Origin: Algoriphagus sp. TR-M9
Lineage (GTDB): Bacteria; Bacteroidota; Bacteroidia; Cytophagales; Cyclobacteriaceae
Direction of reading: 5' to 3'
DNA length: 64,000 bases
Assembly: GCF_027594545.1 (NCBI RefSeq)
Contig: NZ_CP115160.1
Location: forward strand, 3,109,001-3,173,000
The position numbers and the translations under genes are program-made. Below, one piece after another: positions 27,377-36,121 of this stretch. The notes beneath the pieces are model-generated. The model did no database searches and was not told the origin of the DNA. It was given only the letters and a program-made list of their open reading frames with translations. How positions within the stretch are numbered: the first letter of the stretch is position 1; each line of letters begins with the position of its first letter.

Positions 27377-29359
27377 ATGAAAAAGACGATAAGCATCAAC
27401 ATCAGTGGAATTCTTTTCCACATCGAAGAAGACGGTTATGATACGCTGAGGAAATACCTGGATGCGATCAATCGCCATTTTTCTTCCTATAAAGACAATC
27501 AGGAAATCATTTCTGATATAGAAAACCGTATTGCGGAGATCTTTCTGAGCAACCTGAAAAACAACAAACAGGTCATCACTGCCGAAAATGTGGACAAACT
27601 CATTGAAAAAATGGGAACCATAGCAGACTTTGCTTCTGTAGAGGAAGAGAAAATCATAGCCGAAGAGGAGGAGCAAGCGCAAAGCAAAGAAGATTTCTAT
27701 AAGTACGTCACCCCTCCTAACACAGAAAAAGGCGGCTATAAAAAGCTCGTACGCCTGGAAACCAAGAAAATACTAGGTGGAGTTTGCGCCGGCATCGCCA
27801 ATTACTTTGCCATAGACCCACTATGGCCAAGGCTGATAGCCATCTTGTTGCTTTTCTCAGGAAACCTCCACTTCAACTTAGGCTTCCTGGACATTCTACC
27901 TTTTGATGACTTTAGACTAAACCTAAGTTTCGGCTTGTTTGCAGCCATTTCTTACATAGTCCTTTGGGTGATTTTACCGGTTTCCTATGAGGTCATTGAA
28001 GATAAAAACATCAAGAAACTGTACCGTAACCCTGACGATAAGGTCATCGGCGGAGTAGCCAGCGGGCTTGCTGCGTATTTCGGAATCGAGGTGCTGTATA
28101 TTAGGCTTGCTTTGGTTTTGTTGATTCTGGCAGGTGGTTCAGGTTTCCTGATTTACCTGATCCTATGGATCATTACTCCGGTAGCTAGTTCTATTACAGA
28201 GAGAATCCGAATGAAAGGCGGGGAGATCACCCTGGACAATATAGACTCTACCATCAAGCAGAACATGAATCCCATCCCAGAAAAACCGGAATCCAAAACC
28301 CGGCAGATTCTGCTGACCCCTTTTCGCATCATCGGGCAGATCATAGAAGCCATAGGCAAAGCCTTAGGCCCAGTGGGACGACTCTTGCTTAACATCATCC
28401 GAGTGATATTCGGCCTATTCGTATTCTTCCTCGGATTAGCACTTACGATTGCCCCCATATTCAGCATGGCGGTGTACCTGGGCATCTTCTCCAACGACGA
28501 CTACAGAGTACTTATGGATAATTTCCCAATAGAGTTATTTTCTAACCTGATCCCGATCTGGTTGGTGATAGGAGCATCTTTCCTATTGATCATTCCAGGA
28601 ATCATTATCATCCTATTGGGACTGAGTGTGCTCATGCAAAAAAACCTGATCAATGGCAGGTTTGGATTGATAGCCCTGGGACTATGGTTACTCTGTGTAG
28701 GTATATGTGCTTTCCAGATCCCGAGAATCGTGGCTCAGTTCAAAGAAGAAAACTGGCATAAAACCGAGCAGACTATCCCTGTCACTTCAGGTACTATGAT
28801 CCTGCGGACCAATCCGATCGGCGAAGAGTCCACTTTCAACAATGTTAATCTCAAATTGGAAGGTACCGCTGACAGCCTAGTAACGCTGAGAGAGGATTTC
28901 TTCTCCCGAGGCAGAACCAAAGCTGAAGCCATGAACAATGCTAAAATGATCACCTATAATTACAGCATTTTGGATTCCATGGTGACCTTTGAAGAGGGCT
29001 ATGATATCAGCAGTCTGGATGTATTCCGGGACCAAAAGCTCAACCTGTATCTTGAGATTCCTTATGAGAAGCCATTTATTATGGAGCAGTCGCTTCTAGC
29101 AATCCTGAGAAACACCATTTATAGAAATGGCTATAGATCCAGTGATGTCTCTTCCAACAATGTCTGGGCATTCAACGAAAAAGGGCTGGTTTGCCTGACC
29201 TGTAGAGAGGAAATAGACATGGACGAAGCAGAAGAGGAGGAGGACGCTGAATCTTACGAGGTGGATGAGGTTACCCGAGAGGAACTCGACAGCATCAGCA
29301 GGGCAAAATACGAGCTCAGCAAAATCAAAGTAGACAGTTCCCAAGTGACCCTGGACTAA
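27377..29359 (+). CDS. PspC-domain membrane protein
   Basis: 660-residue membrane protein. An N-terminal cytoplasmic domain (about 1-95, MKKTISINISGILFHIEEDGYD) is typical of Bacteroidota PspC fusions. Two PspC domains follow (near 122-190 and 204-275), each beginning with a KKxxR/IGGVxxGxAxYFxI pattern, then further membrane helices and a C-terminal extracytoplasmic domain. PspC proteins sense envelope stress. The ATG start is preferred to a TTG seven codons upstream. It forms an operon with padR and ends at a strong terminator. Confidence 0.9.
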   Translation: MKKTISINISGILFHIEEDGYDTLRKYLDAINRHFSSYKDNQEIISDIENRIAEIFLSNLKNNKQVITAENVDKLIEKMGTIADFASVEEEKIIAEEEEQAQSKEDFYKYVTPPNTEKGGYKKLVRLETKKILGGVCAGIANYFAIDPLWPRLIAILLLFSGNLHFNLGFLDILPFDDFRLNLSFGLFAAISYIVLWVILPVSYEVIEDKNIKKLYRNPDDKVIGGVASGLAAYFGIEVLYIRLALVLLILAGGSGFLIYLILWIITPVASSITERIRMKGGEITLDNIDSTIKQNMNPIPEKPESKTRQILLTPFRIIGQIIEAIGKALGPVGRLLLNIIRVIFGLFVFFLGLALTIAPIFSMAVYLGIFSNDDYRVLMDNFPIELFSNLIPIWLVIGASFLLIIPGIIIILLGLSVLMQKNLINGRFGLIALGLWLLCVGICAFQIPRIVAQFKEENWHKTEQTIPVTSGTMILRTNPIGEESTFNNVNLKLEGTADSLVTLREDFFSRGRTKAEAMNNAKMITYNYSILDSMVTFEEGYDISSLDVFRDQKLNLYLEIPYEKPFIMEQSLLAILRNTIYRNGYRSSDVSSNNVWAFNEKGLVCLTCREEIDMDEAEEEEDAESYEVDEVTREELDSISRAKYELSKIKVDSSQVTLD

Positions 29360-29365
29360 ATCACC

Positions 29366-29394
29366 GAGGCATCCAAATGGATGCCTCTTTTTTT
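29366..29394 (+). terminator. Rho-independent terminator after pspC
   Basis: A perfect 9-bp stem, GAGGCATCC with GGATGCCTC, has a 4-base loop AAAT and is followed by seven T. Confidence 0.92.
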
Positions 29395-29423
29395 GTATCT
29401 TTTGCTGTTAACATAAAGTAGCA

Positions 29424-30824
29424 ATGGACGTAACCGTAAAGTTTCTTGGTGCCGCGGGTACCGTGACTGGCTCCAGGTATTTAGTGGATCTAGGAGATTT
29501 TGAATTTCTAGTGGATTGTGGACTCTTTCAGGGCAAAAGAGAATTGAGAAGGAGAAACTGGGACAAATTCCCCATGCCTCCTACCGACATGGAGGCCATC
29601 ATTCTCACCCACGCGCACATGGATCATATCGGCTCCTTGCCCAAACTCGTGAAAGATGGATTTTCAGGGCCGATTTATTGCACACCTGCTACTGCGGAGC
29701 TTGCGAAGGTACTTTTACTAGACTCTGGTAAATTGCAAGAAGAAGAAGCTGAATATGCTCGCAAAAAAGGGTATTCAAGGCATGAGAACCCAGAGCCCTT
29801 ATACACGGTAGAAGATGCCGAGGCTGTTTTCCCGCTTTTTGCACCGCAGAATTTCAAAAAACCATTTGAAATCCACCCCTCAGTCAAAGTTACGTACTAC
29901 CATGCAGGTCATATTCTGGGCGCCGCCTCTGTCAAAATCCAAATCCTAGGAGACTCCCAGTCCAAAAACCTGGTGTTTTCGGGAGATCTGGGCAGGTATC
30001 ATGACCCCATCTTATTTCCCCCTACCTTGATTCCTGAAGCAGACGCCGTGTGGATAGAATCCACCTACGGGGATAGGATCTCCAAGCCCGTCAAAGCCGA
30101 GGAAGAACTAGCCAATGCCATCAATGAGATATTTGAAAAGGATGGGGTAGCCATCATACCAGCTTTTGCCGTAGGCCGTACGCAGCTTGTGATGTACTAT
30201 TTGTACCAGTTGCTGCGCAAAGGAAAAATCCCATCCGTACCCATCTACTTGGATTCACCCATGGCGATCAATGTCTCCAAGCTCTACAAGGATTTTCATC
30301 AGGACCACCAGCTCATAGCCGTACTTGACGAAAAGGATCAGCACCCATTTCAGCATGCTCAGCTTCATTATTATAGAAAACAGGAGCAGTCCCGTACGCT
30401 CAATGAACTCAAAGGAAAGGCAATCATCATTTCAGCGAGTGGAATGGCCACGGGAGGCAGGGTACTTCACCATCTTTTTCATCACTTGCCACATGAGAAA
30501 AACGGGGTGATTTTCGTGGGGTATCAAGCCGAGGGCACACGCGGAAGAAGACTGGTAGACGGAGAGCCTGAAGTAAGGATCTTCGGTTTGGAAGTCCCGG
30601 TGAAGGCAAAAATCTACAGCATAGAAGGACTTTCGGCCCATGCGGATCAGGATGAACTGATGGAATGGGCAGAGGGCTTCAGCGAAAAACCAAAGCTGGC
30701 TTTTATAGTACATGGGGAGCCGGATAGCGCCGAACTACTGGCAAACAAGCTATCGAATGAACTGGGCTGGAATACCATAATCCCGAATTACCTGGAATCA
30801 GTCCTACTTTTCAAAAACATTTAG
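29424..30824 (+). CDS. MBL-fold beta-CASP ribonuclease (RMMBL family)
   Basis: Metallo-beta-lactamase fold nuclease of the CPSF73/YSH1-like group, predicted to act on RNA. The zinc motif HAHMDH lies at 63-68 and HAGHILG near 155. A beta-CASP insert contains PAFAVGRTQ and SASGMATGGRVLHH, and the C-terminal RMMBL motif is LSAHADQDELMEW. At 466 residues the length matches archaeal-type and bacterial homologues. A single-gene unit follows the pspC terminator. Confidence 0.92.
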   Translation: MDVTVKFLGAAGTVTGSRYLVDLGDFEFLVDCGLFQGKRELRRRNWDKFPMPPTDMEAIILTHAHMDHIGSLPKLVKDGFSGPIYCTPATAELAKVLLLDSGKLQEEEAEYARKKGYSRHENPEPLYTVEDAEAVFPLFAPQNFKKPFEIHPSVKVTYYHAGHILGAASVKIQILGDSQSKNLVFSGDLGRYHDPILFPPTLIPEADAVWIESTYGDRISKPVKAEEELANAINEIFEKDGVAIIPAFAVGRTQLVMYYLYQLLRKGKIPSVPIYLDSPMAINVSKLYKDFHQDHQLIAVLDEKDQHPFQHAQLHYYRKQEQSRTLNELKGKAIIISASGMATGGRVLHHLFHHLPHEKNGVIFVGYQAEGTRGRRLVDGEPEVRIFGLEVPVKAKIYSIEGLSAHADQDELMEWAEGFSEKPKLAFIVHGEPDSAELLANKLSNELGWNTIIPNYLESVLLFKNI

Positions 30825-30947
30825 AGAGATTAACCCCTTCTTTTTTAACCATTTATAAGGTTACGTAGAAAAAAATTAACTTTTTTTCACTGGACTAAGC
30901 AACCATTTCTCCCTAAGGGACATCTACCTAATTGAAAGCTAAAAGTA

Positions 30948-31517
30948 ATGTTCAGCAGAACCAATTTTTCTACAGAATCAGGATTGATCAAAGGTTGCCT
31001 CAAAGGCGACAGGATGGCGCAGCGCCATCTGTATGATTCCTACTCCGGGAAATTTCTGGCCATCTGCATCCGGTACCTCAAAGACCGGGAACATGCCGAA
31101 GATGTGATGCTAGAAGGCTTCATGAAAATCTTTGAAAAACTGCCTCAATACCAAGCAAAGGGCAGTTTCGAAGGATGGATGAAGCGCATCATGGTCACTC
31201 AGGCTTTGATGACATTGAGAAGCAATCGTCATCTCATGATGGAGGTCAATATGGAAAGCGGTTCTGAATACCAGGATCAAAACTATGAGCTCAATCACAT
31301 GGAAACCGCAGATTTGATGCAAATGGTGGAAAGTCTCCCGGTAGGTTACCGGACAGTTTTCAACCTGTACGCCATCGAAGGTTTCTCCCACCAGGAAATA
31401 GCAAATCTCCTGGGTATAACAGAAAGTACCTCAAAGTCCCAGCTGAATCGAGCTAGAAAGACTTTGAAGGAAAAAATCGCCAGTCAAAACCCAATAAAAA
31501 GGAAAATCAATGGCTAA
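30948..31517 (+). CDS. ECF-type RNA polymerase sigma factor
   Basis: 189-residue sigma-70 family protein of the extracytoplasmic function class. Region 2 contains LYDSYSGKFLAICIRYLKDREHAEDVMLEGFMKIF. Region 4 contains LPVGYRTVFNLYAIEGFSHQEIANLLGI and the recognition helix STSKSQLNRARK. Region 3 is absent. It overlaps the next gene by 8 nt, the usual layout for a sigma factor and its membrane-bound antagonist. The downstream barrel and DUF4097 genes are plausible targets (inference). Confidence 0.93.
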   Translation: MFSRTNFSTESGLIKGCLKGDRMAQRHLYDSYSGKFLAICIRYLKDREHAEDVMLEGFMKIFEKLPQYQAKGSFEGWMKRIMVTQALMTLRSNRHLMMEVNMESGSEYQDQNYELNHMETADLMQMVESLPVGYRTVFNLYAIEGFSHQEIANLLGITESTSKSQLNRARKTLKEKIASQNPIKRKING

Positions 31518-32340
31518 GAACTCAAATAATCTCGACAAGTTTTTCAAGGAAAGACTAGAAGACCATACAGTAGCACCGAGCCATTTGGCTTGGGAAAGAC
31601 TAGAAGCAAAACTTCCACAAAAATCAAATTCCAACCTGGGAATCTGGTGGGCAGCAGCTGCTTCCTTGACCATTATTCTCACAGCCGGATACTTTCTGAT
31701 GAAAGAAACTGAGTCAGAAAACACCGAGCCACTATTGGCAGAGAACAAAACAGAGACGGTAACAGAACAACCAAAAACCAGCACCGACACTCCGACTGTA
31801 AGCGATACCACAGACTTAATCGAAAGCACAGAAAACACTACTGAAGAAAAACCACAAACAACAGAAAATCAGCAGGCTACACCGAACACCAATACTAAAC
31901 CAACTATCCCTGCCCAACAGGAAACCGAAAAGCCTGCTGATTCTTCTGCCAGCTTTGACCCAGTGGATCCAGCCAGCACTCACCTGGTGGCTATGGAAGA
32001 GGAAAAGCCCAAAGCTGAACTCATCCCTCAGGTAGAAATAAGCACTCCGGAGATTGAGCCTTTGGAAGTTATCATTCCTCAATCACCAGAACTATCTCTG
32101 GAAAACAGCCTGGCAGATGCTACGCCAGAGGAAGAAGAGCCAGCTTACCGAGTGAAAATCTATTCCTCTGGACTAAAAGAAGAACCAAAAGATAAAAACC
32201 TAATTGCCGGGATAGGTAAAACAGTGAACGAAGTAGAAGGATTGCTCAACAAAGTAGATCAGGGATTTGCAGACCTGCAGGATGCAAAAAACAATCTCTT
32301 TGCCACCATTACTTCTAAAAAATCCCGGTCAGAAGAATAA
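31510..32340 (+). CDS. Single-pass membrane protein, probable anti-sigma factor
   Basis: 276 residues. An N-terminal cytoplasmic part (1-43) contains LDKFFKERLEDHTVAPSHLAWERLEAKL, a segment common at the N-terminus of Bacteroidota anti-sigma-like proteins. One membrane helix (about 45-63) leads into a long low-complexity periplasmic region rich in T, E and P. The overlap with the sigma factor gene and the topology argue for an antagonist role, but no zinc-binding anti-sigma motif is present. Confidence 0.65.
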   Translation: MAKNSNNLDKFFKERLEDHTVAPSHLAWERLEAKLPQKSNSNLGIWWAAAASLTIILTAGYFLMKETESENTEPLLAENKTETVTEQPKTSTDTPTVSDTTDLIESTENTTEEKPQTTENQQATPNTNTKPTIPAQQETEKPADSSASFDPVDPASTHLVAMEEEKPKAELIPQVEISTPEIEPLEVIIPQSPELSLENSLADATPEEEEPAYRVKIYSSGLKEEPKDKNLIAGIGKTVNEVEGLLNKVDQGFADLQDAKNNLFATITSKKSRSEE

Positions 32341-32368
32341 CCACCACTCTTGAAAAAAAACGGTCACT

Positions 32369-32473
32369 TGAAATCTAGCCTATCTGAGACCAGGCCTGTC
32401 GAAAACGACACACTGGAATGATATAAAGCCATGCGAGATTCAATCTGACCCTAAAAAATCAAATTACAAAAAG
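32369..32473 (+). repeat. Leader element copy 2
   Basis: Contains a hairpin TGTCG-AAAA-CGACA, then ATGCGAGATTC, AATCTGACC and an A-rich run up to the start codon. It aligns over about 95-105 bp with copy 4 before the DUF4097 gene. The hairpin stem is identical while its loop differs. Both copies include the five-codon frame MRDSI followed by TGA. Confidence 0.55.
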
Positions 32474-33505
32474 ATGAAAAAATACCTTCTATTATTTTGC
32501 CTGATGGCCCTAGTACAGGCAAGCTTTGCGGCTAGCTGGCCATCCACAGACCCAGTCACTCCTAGCGATAGCGTGGTGGTAGAATTTGGGAAATCCGGTC
32601 GAATCGTCATCCTGGTAGAGAGCAAAGAAGACTTTGAAAAGCTCAAACTGATGAATATCAATCAAATCATCCGGGAATTAGATCTCGAAGAAGATGATGA
32701 ATCAGGAGAAATAACCATAGTAGAAATCAAGAAAAAAGACGGTACCTCTAAGCAAGTAGTCAAAGTAACCGAAGACGGAGCTGAGACAGAAGTTTATATA
32801 GGCGGAATGCGACTGCTGGTGGACGAAACCGGTTCCAGTACCAAGGTGCGCCTGGAGCCTGGCCTCAGGAGAAAGCAAGACCCTCCGTTCAGAACCTATT
32901 TCAACCTGGACCTAGGTGTGAATAACTACCTGGAAGACGGTAACTTCCCTACCTCAGATAAACCATACTCCGTCAAAGGATGGGGAAGCTGGAATGTAGG
33001 CATCAATTGGATGGCTGCACAGCGCATCTCCAAAGGATTCTATTGGGATTTCGGACTCGGATTTCAGTTTTACAATTTCAAGTTTGAAAACAGAGACTAC
33101 CAGGCAGTACGTGGGGATGACCAGGTAGCGTTTATCCAAAGAAACGATGTGGATGGTTTCAAAAGTAAAATCTCCGCCTCTTACATTACGGCTATGACCA
33201 TGCTGGAACTGGATTTTGGTAAGATGAATGACAATGGACGCCGTGGACTCAGAGTAGCTGCCGGACCCTATGTAGGTTATAGATTAGGTGGTCAATCAAA
33301 GTATGTCTATCGTGAGCTGGGCGGATCCGGACGTCGCAAGGACAAGCAAGACACCGGACTTTACCTGAATAATCTTCGGTACGGAATCAGAGGAGAAATA
33401 GGCGTAGGGAGGATAAACTTCTTCACCACCTACGATCTGAACACCCTGTTCCAAGAAGGCAAAGGTCCAGAGCTTAACCCGATTACTTTCGGAATAGTAT
33501 TTTAA
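32474..33505 (+). CDS. Outer-membrane beta-barrel protein
   Basis: 343 residues with a signal peptide (cleavage near SFAAS). An N-terminal acidic periplasmic region (about 25-135) precedes a C-terminal barrel of alternating strands ending in an aromatic residue. The barrel contains GWGSWNVGINW, FYNFKFENRDY, KSKISASYI and LRYGIRGEIGVG. These blocks recur in the next gene, so the two are tandem paralogues. No function is known. Likely co-regulated with the upstream ECF sigma factor. Confidence 0.78.
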   Translation: MKKYLLLFCLMALVQASFAASWPSTDPVTPSDSVVVEFGKSGRIVILVESKEDFEKLKLMNINQIIRELDLEEDDESGEITIVEIKKKDGTSKQVVKVTEDGAETEVYIGGMRLLVDETGSSTKVRLEPGLRRKQDPPFRTYFNLDLGVNNYLEDGNFPTSDKPYSVKGWGSWNVGINWMAAQRISKGFYWDFGLGFQFYNFKFENRDYQAVRGDDQVAFIQRNDVDGFKSKISASYITAMTMLELDFGKMNDNGRRGLRVAAGPYVGYRLGGQSKYVYRELGGSGRRKDKQDTGLYLNNLRYGIRGEIGVGRINFFTTYDLNTLFQEGKGPELNPITFGIVF

Positions 33506-33550
33506 AAACTAACGGGGAGTCCCCTCCCCTTCACACCTTTTTTAGAAAAA

Positions 33551-34348
33551 ATGAAAACTACCATACTACCGCTAATAATTTTCTTTTTGGTCATAGGCAA
33601 AGCTTTTGCCCAAGAACCAGACACCGTCATCTACACCAAAACTAAGGTCATCAAGGTTTTTGGAAACACTTGGTCATACAAGCAAAAGGAGGATGGCAAG
33701 TGGATCCTTGACATCGAAGAAAACGACGAGGTGAAAGTAGATGAAATCCACAAAAGAAGTCGCTTCCACATGGATTTGGATACAGAACTGGGTATCAACC
33801 TGGTGAATCCTACCGACCAAATGCCCACCGTAAAACCATGGGGATCCTGGTACTATGCCATCAACTTATTAGGTACTACCAAAGTCTCTAAAAACTTCCA
33901 CATTCTCTCCAGTTTGGGCGTAAACTGGTACAATTTCAAGCTAGAAGACAGAAGCCTGATCGCCATCAAAACTCCCGAGGGCATAGAATGGGAAGAATTT
34001 CCAGGTCCTGGCACAGGTACTAAATCCAAGATCTCGGCATCTTATCTGAATTTCACGCTGGTTCCTACCCTCCTTTCCAACAATAATAAACTTCGATTAG
34101 GACTAGGTGGATATGCCGGAGTGAGAATAGGCGGACGCGGCAAGTTTGTCTATGATGATGAGAATGGAAAAAAACAAAAACTCTTCGAAAAGTCTAACAT
34201 GTACGTTGACAACTTTCGCTATGGTGCCAGAGCAGAATTCGGTGTGGGTGAGGTGACCCTCTTTTTCAATTACGATTTAAACAACCTTTTCCAACCAGAT
34301 CTTGGACCTGAAGTACAGGCCATGAGCTTTGGTGTAACCTTACGATAA
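33551..34348 (+). CDS. Outer-membrane beta-barrel protein, paralogue of preceding gene
   Basis: 265 residues with a signal peptide ending near AFAQ. It is shorter than its neighbour because the periplasmic region is reduced to about 60 residues. Shared barrel blocks are PWGSWYYAINL, WYNFKLEDRSL, KSKISASYL, VRIGGRGKFVYD and FRYGARAEFGVG, and it ends with MSFGVTLR. Separated by 45 bp from the first copy, consistent with tandem duplication and co-transcription. Confidence 0.78.
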   Translation: MKTTILPLIIFFLVIGKAFAQEPDTVIYTKTKVIKVFGNTWSYKQKEDGKWILDIEENDEVKVDEIHKRSRFHMDLDTELGINLVNPTDQMPTVKPWGSWYYAINLLGTTKVSKNFHILSSLGVNWYNFKLEDRSLIAIKTPEGIEWEEFPGPGTGTKSKISASYLNFTLVPTLLSNNNKLRLGLGGYAGVRIGGRGKFVYDDENGKKQKLFEKSNMYVDNFRYGARAEFGVGEVTLFFNYDLNNLFQPDLGPEVQAMSFGVTLR

Positions 34349-34368
34349 TTAATAGAGCATGACTCAAT

Positions 34369-34462
34369 AAGCCGCATACTGGCATGAAATTAATTTCTGC
34401 GAGATTCTCCCGAAACAAGTTCGGGAGAGGCTATTTAACCATTAAAAAACAATTATAAACAC
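34369..34462 (+). repeat. Leader element copy 3 with perfect hairpin
   Basis: Contains GCGAGATTCTCCCGAA with a perfect 9-bp stem (34406-34414 with 34420-34428, loop ACAAG), then TATTTAACC and an A-rich run ending ACATGAAA. Copy 4 begins directly at this ATGAAA, so two leader copies stand in tandem before one gene. Confidence 0.5.
34384..34458 (+). CDS. Possible 24-aa leader peptide
   Basis: ATG to TAA frame of 24 codons inside leader copy 3. It contains ARFSRNK, then GRGYLTIKK, and resembles the end of the possible peptide at 27241-27369. Coding status is uncertain because both lie inside repeated leader DNA that also forms a hairpin. Confidence 0.25.
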   Translation: MKLISARFSRNKFGRGYLTIKKQL

Positions 34463-34463
34463 A

Positions 34464-34554
34464 TGAAATCGAGCATGTCGTAAGCGACACACAGAGGGAT
34501 GATTATCAACCATGCGAGATTCCATCTGACCTTTTAAAAACAAATTACAAACAG
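34464..34554 (+). repeat. Leader element copy 4 (before DUF4097 gene)
   Basis: Contains the hairpin TGTCG-TAAG-CGACA, then CATGCGAGATTCCATCTGACC and an A-rich run to the start codon. It is the close relative of copy 2 at 32369. Confidence 0.55.
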
Positions 34555-35484
34555 ATGAAACAATTCTTCAAATTTTCGACTTTGGCAATAGCCATGACAC
34601 TGATTTGCCTGGGTGCCTATGCTCAGGAGGTAATAGTAGACACGCAGAAATCCTATTCCAACATAAGCGCGATCGAAGTTAGCGGTGGCTGGCTGGATGT
34701 ATCGTATACAGGTGGTAGCAGCTCTGAGGTCAATGTAGATGCCTACTTAGAATCCAACGATGAAGAGCAGGATATAATCTTTGTCACGGTGGGTGATGTA
34801 CTGAAAATCTCATACGAACGCAGCAGCAGAAACTCTTCCTGGGGAAACAACCGCAACAAGGGATACATCAAAATCACCGGCCCAAAAGAAATTGCGCTTA
34901 GCCTTAAAAACTCATCAGGAACAGTGGACGTGGACGGTGTGAGCAATGAAGAAACCAATCTACGCGTATCCTCCGGCAAAGTAAACGCTCAGAACATTAT
35001 GGGAGACCTGAGAGTAAAAGCCAGTTCTGGTTCCCTGAACCTAAACAACATCTCCGGAGATGTCATAGCTGGAGTCACTTCTGGCAATGCCAATATCAGC
35101 AATGTCAATGGCAACCTGGATTACGAGTCCACCAGTGGCTCACTAGACGCAGATAGCATTGACGGGGAGCTCAGCGTATCCCTTACTTCTGGCAATGCCA
35201 AACTGAGCAACATTGGCTCCCTGGGCAGACTAAAGTTCACCTCGGGTAATATCCGGGCCAGCAATGCCGGACTTAGCGGAAACACCGAATTCAACGGAAC
35301 TTCAGGAAACTTTAAAATCCAGACAGATTCAGACCTCAAAGCCTTCAATTTTTCCCTTCGGGCCTCATCTGGAAACCTAAAAGTGGGGGGAATCAATACG
35401 GGAAGGAATCTAGAAATCGACAATGGCGCAGCTGACTGGGTGAAAGGCTCCATCTCCTCAGGAAACATTACTATAGACAACTAA
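34555..35484 (+). CDS. DUF4097-type secreted beta-helix (head GIN-like) protein
   Basis: 309 residues with a signal peptide ending near AYAQE. The mature protein is a run of short strands with a repeated serine-glycine turn: NSSGTVDVDGV, SSGKVNAQNI, SSGSLNLNNI, TSGNANISNV, TSGSLDADSI, TSGNAKLSNI and so on, about every 18-20 residues. This is the DUF4097/putative adhesin right-handed beta-helix pattern. Such genes accompany PspC and ECF modules in Bacteroidota and may report on the envelope. Function unproven. Confidence 0.85.
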   Translation: MKQFFKFSTLAIAMTLICLGAYAQEVIVDTQKSYSNISAIEVSGGWLDVSYTGGSSSEVNVDAYLESNDEEQDIIFVTVGDVLKISYERSSRNSSWGNNRNKGYIKITGPKEIALSLKNSSGTVDVDGVSNEETNLRVSSGKVNAQNIMGDLRVKASSGSLNLNNISGDVIAGVTSGNANISNVNGNLDYESTSGSLDADSIDGELSVSLTSGNAKLSNIGSLGRLKFTSGNIRASNAGLSGNTEFNGTSGNFKIQTDSDLKAFNFSLRASSGNLKVGGINTGRNLEIDNGAADWVKGSISSGNITIDN

Positions 35485-35505
35485 TTAGCCATAATAACTG
35501 AAAAG

Positions 35506-35532
35506 ACCAGCGCTGAAAGTGCTGGTTTTTTT
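35506..35532 (+). terminator. Rho-independent terminator after DUF4097 gene
   Basis: The stem ACCAGCGCT (35506-35514) with AGTGCTGGT (35518-35526), one G-T pair, has loop GAA and is followed by a T-run. It ends the sigma-factor cluster. Confidence 0.88.
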
Positions 35533-35629
35533 ATGCCCTATTATTAACCCGGATTTTGTGTGCGTATTTGGTGATGCGGGCAGTAATCACTGGTGCTGTG
35601 GCCTAGAATGGCTAATGCATAATTTGGGT

Positions 35630-36112
35630 TTAAGGACGGGATGCCAGTTCTACCAATTCTTTCTCCTCATCACTGATCTTAAGTAGTTTTTGAATACGGA
35701 GCGGACTGGGTTTTCCCAAGGAGAAAAACAAGAGCGCAACAGCAAAAATCAAGTTGAAAATAGCAGATCCAAAAAACAATAAGCCTAGCGCACTAAGCAT
35801 TGAGACCAGAAAAAGAAGAAAATACCGTTCTTTCACAGCCCGGGAGAATGCCTGCATTTTCAGAATAAAATCGGGAGCCTGCTGACTGCCCTTGATCCGC
35901 TTTCTAAATAAGAGAAATTGACTGACCAAAAGTCCTATACCCGCTCCCCAGAGCAATTCTTCTACAAAATCGGGCAAGTCTGGAAGATTCCAGTTTTGCT
36001 CACCGGAACTTTGGTACAGATAGATCATACCATAAACTGGCAATGCGACCACCATCAGAATAGTGATCAGCAGCTCATAGCTTTTGATCAATTTTCGTAG
36101 TTCTCCCTCCAC
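35630..36112 (-). CDS. Four-helix membrane protein of unknown function
   Basis: 160 residues with four hydrophobic helices (about 14-32, 50-67, 95-111, 115-132) and a basic central loop FRKRIKGSQ. The C-terminal cytoplasmic tail is charged (KISDEEKELVELA). No family was recognised. It starts 9 bp after the PaaE-like reductase gene on the same strand and is probably co-transcribed with it; a functional link is not evident. Confidence 0.75.
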   Translation of the reverse strand: MEGELRKLIKSYELLITILMVVALPVYGMIYLYQSSGEQNWNLPDLPDFVEELLWGAGIGLLVSQFLLFRKRIKGSQQAPDFILKMQAFSRAVKERYFLLFLVSMLSALGLLFFGSAIFNLIFAVALLFFSLGKPSPLRIQKLLKISDEEKELVELASRP

Positions 36113-36121
36113 TTATCCAGC

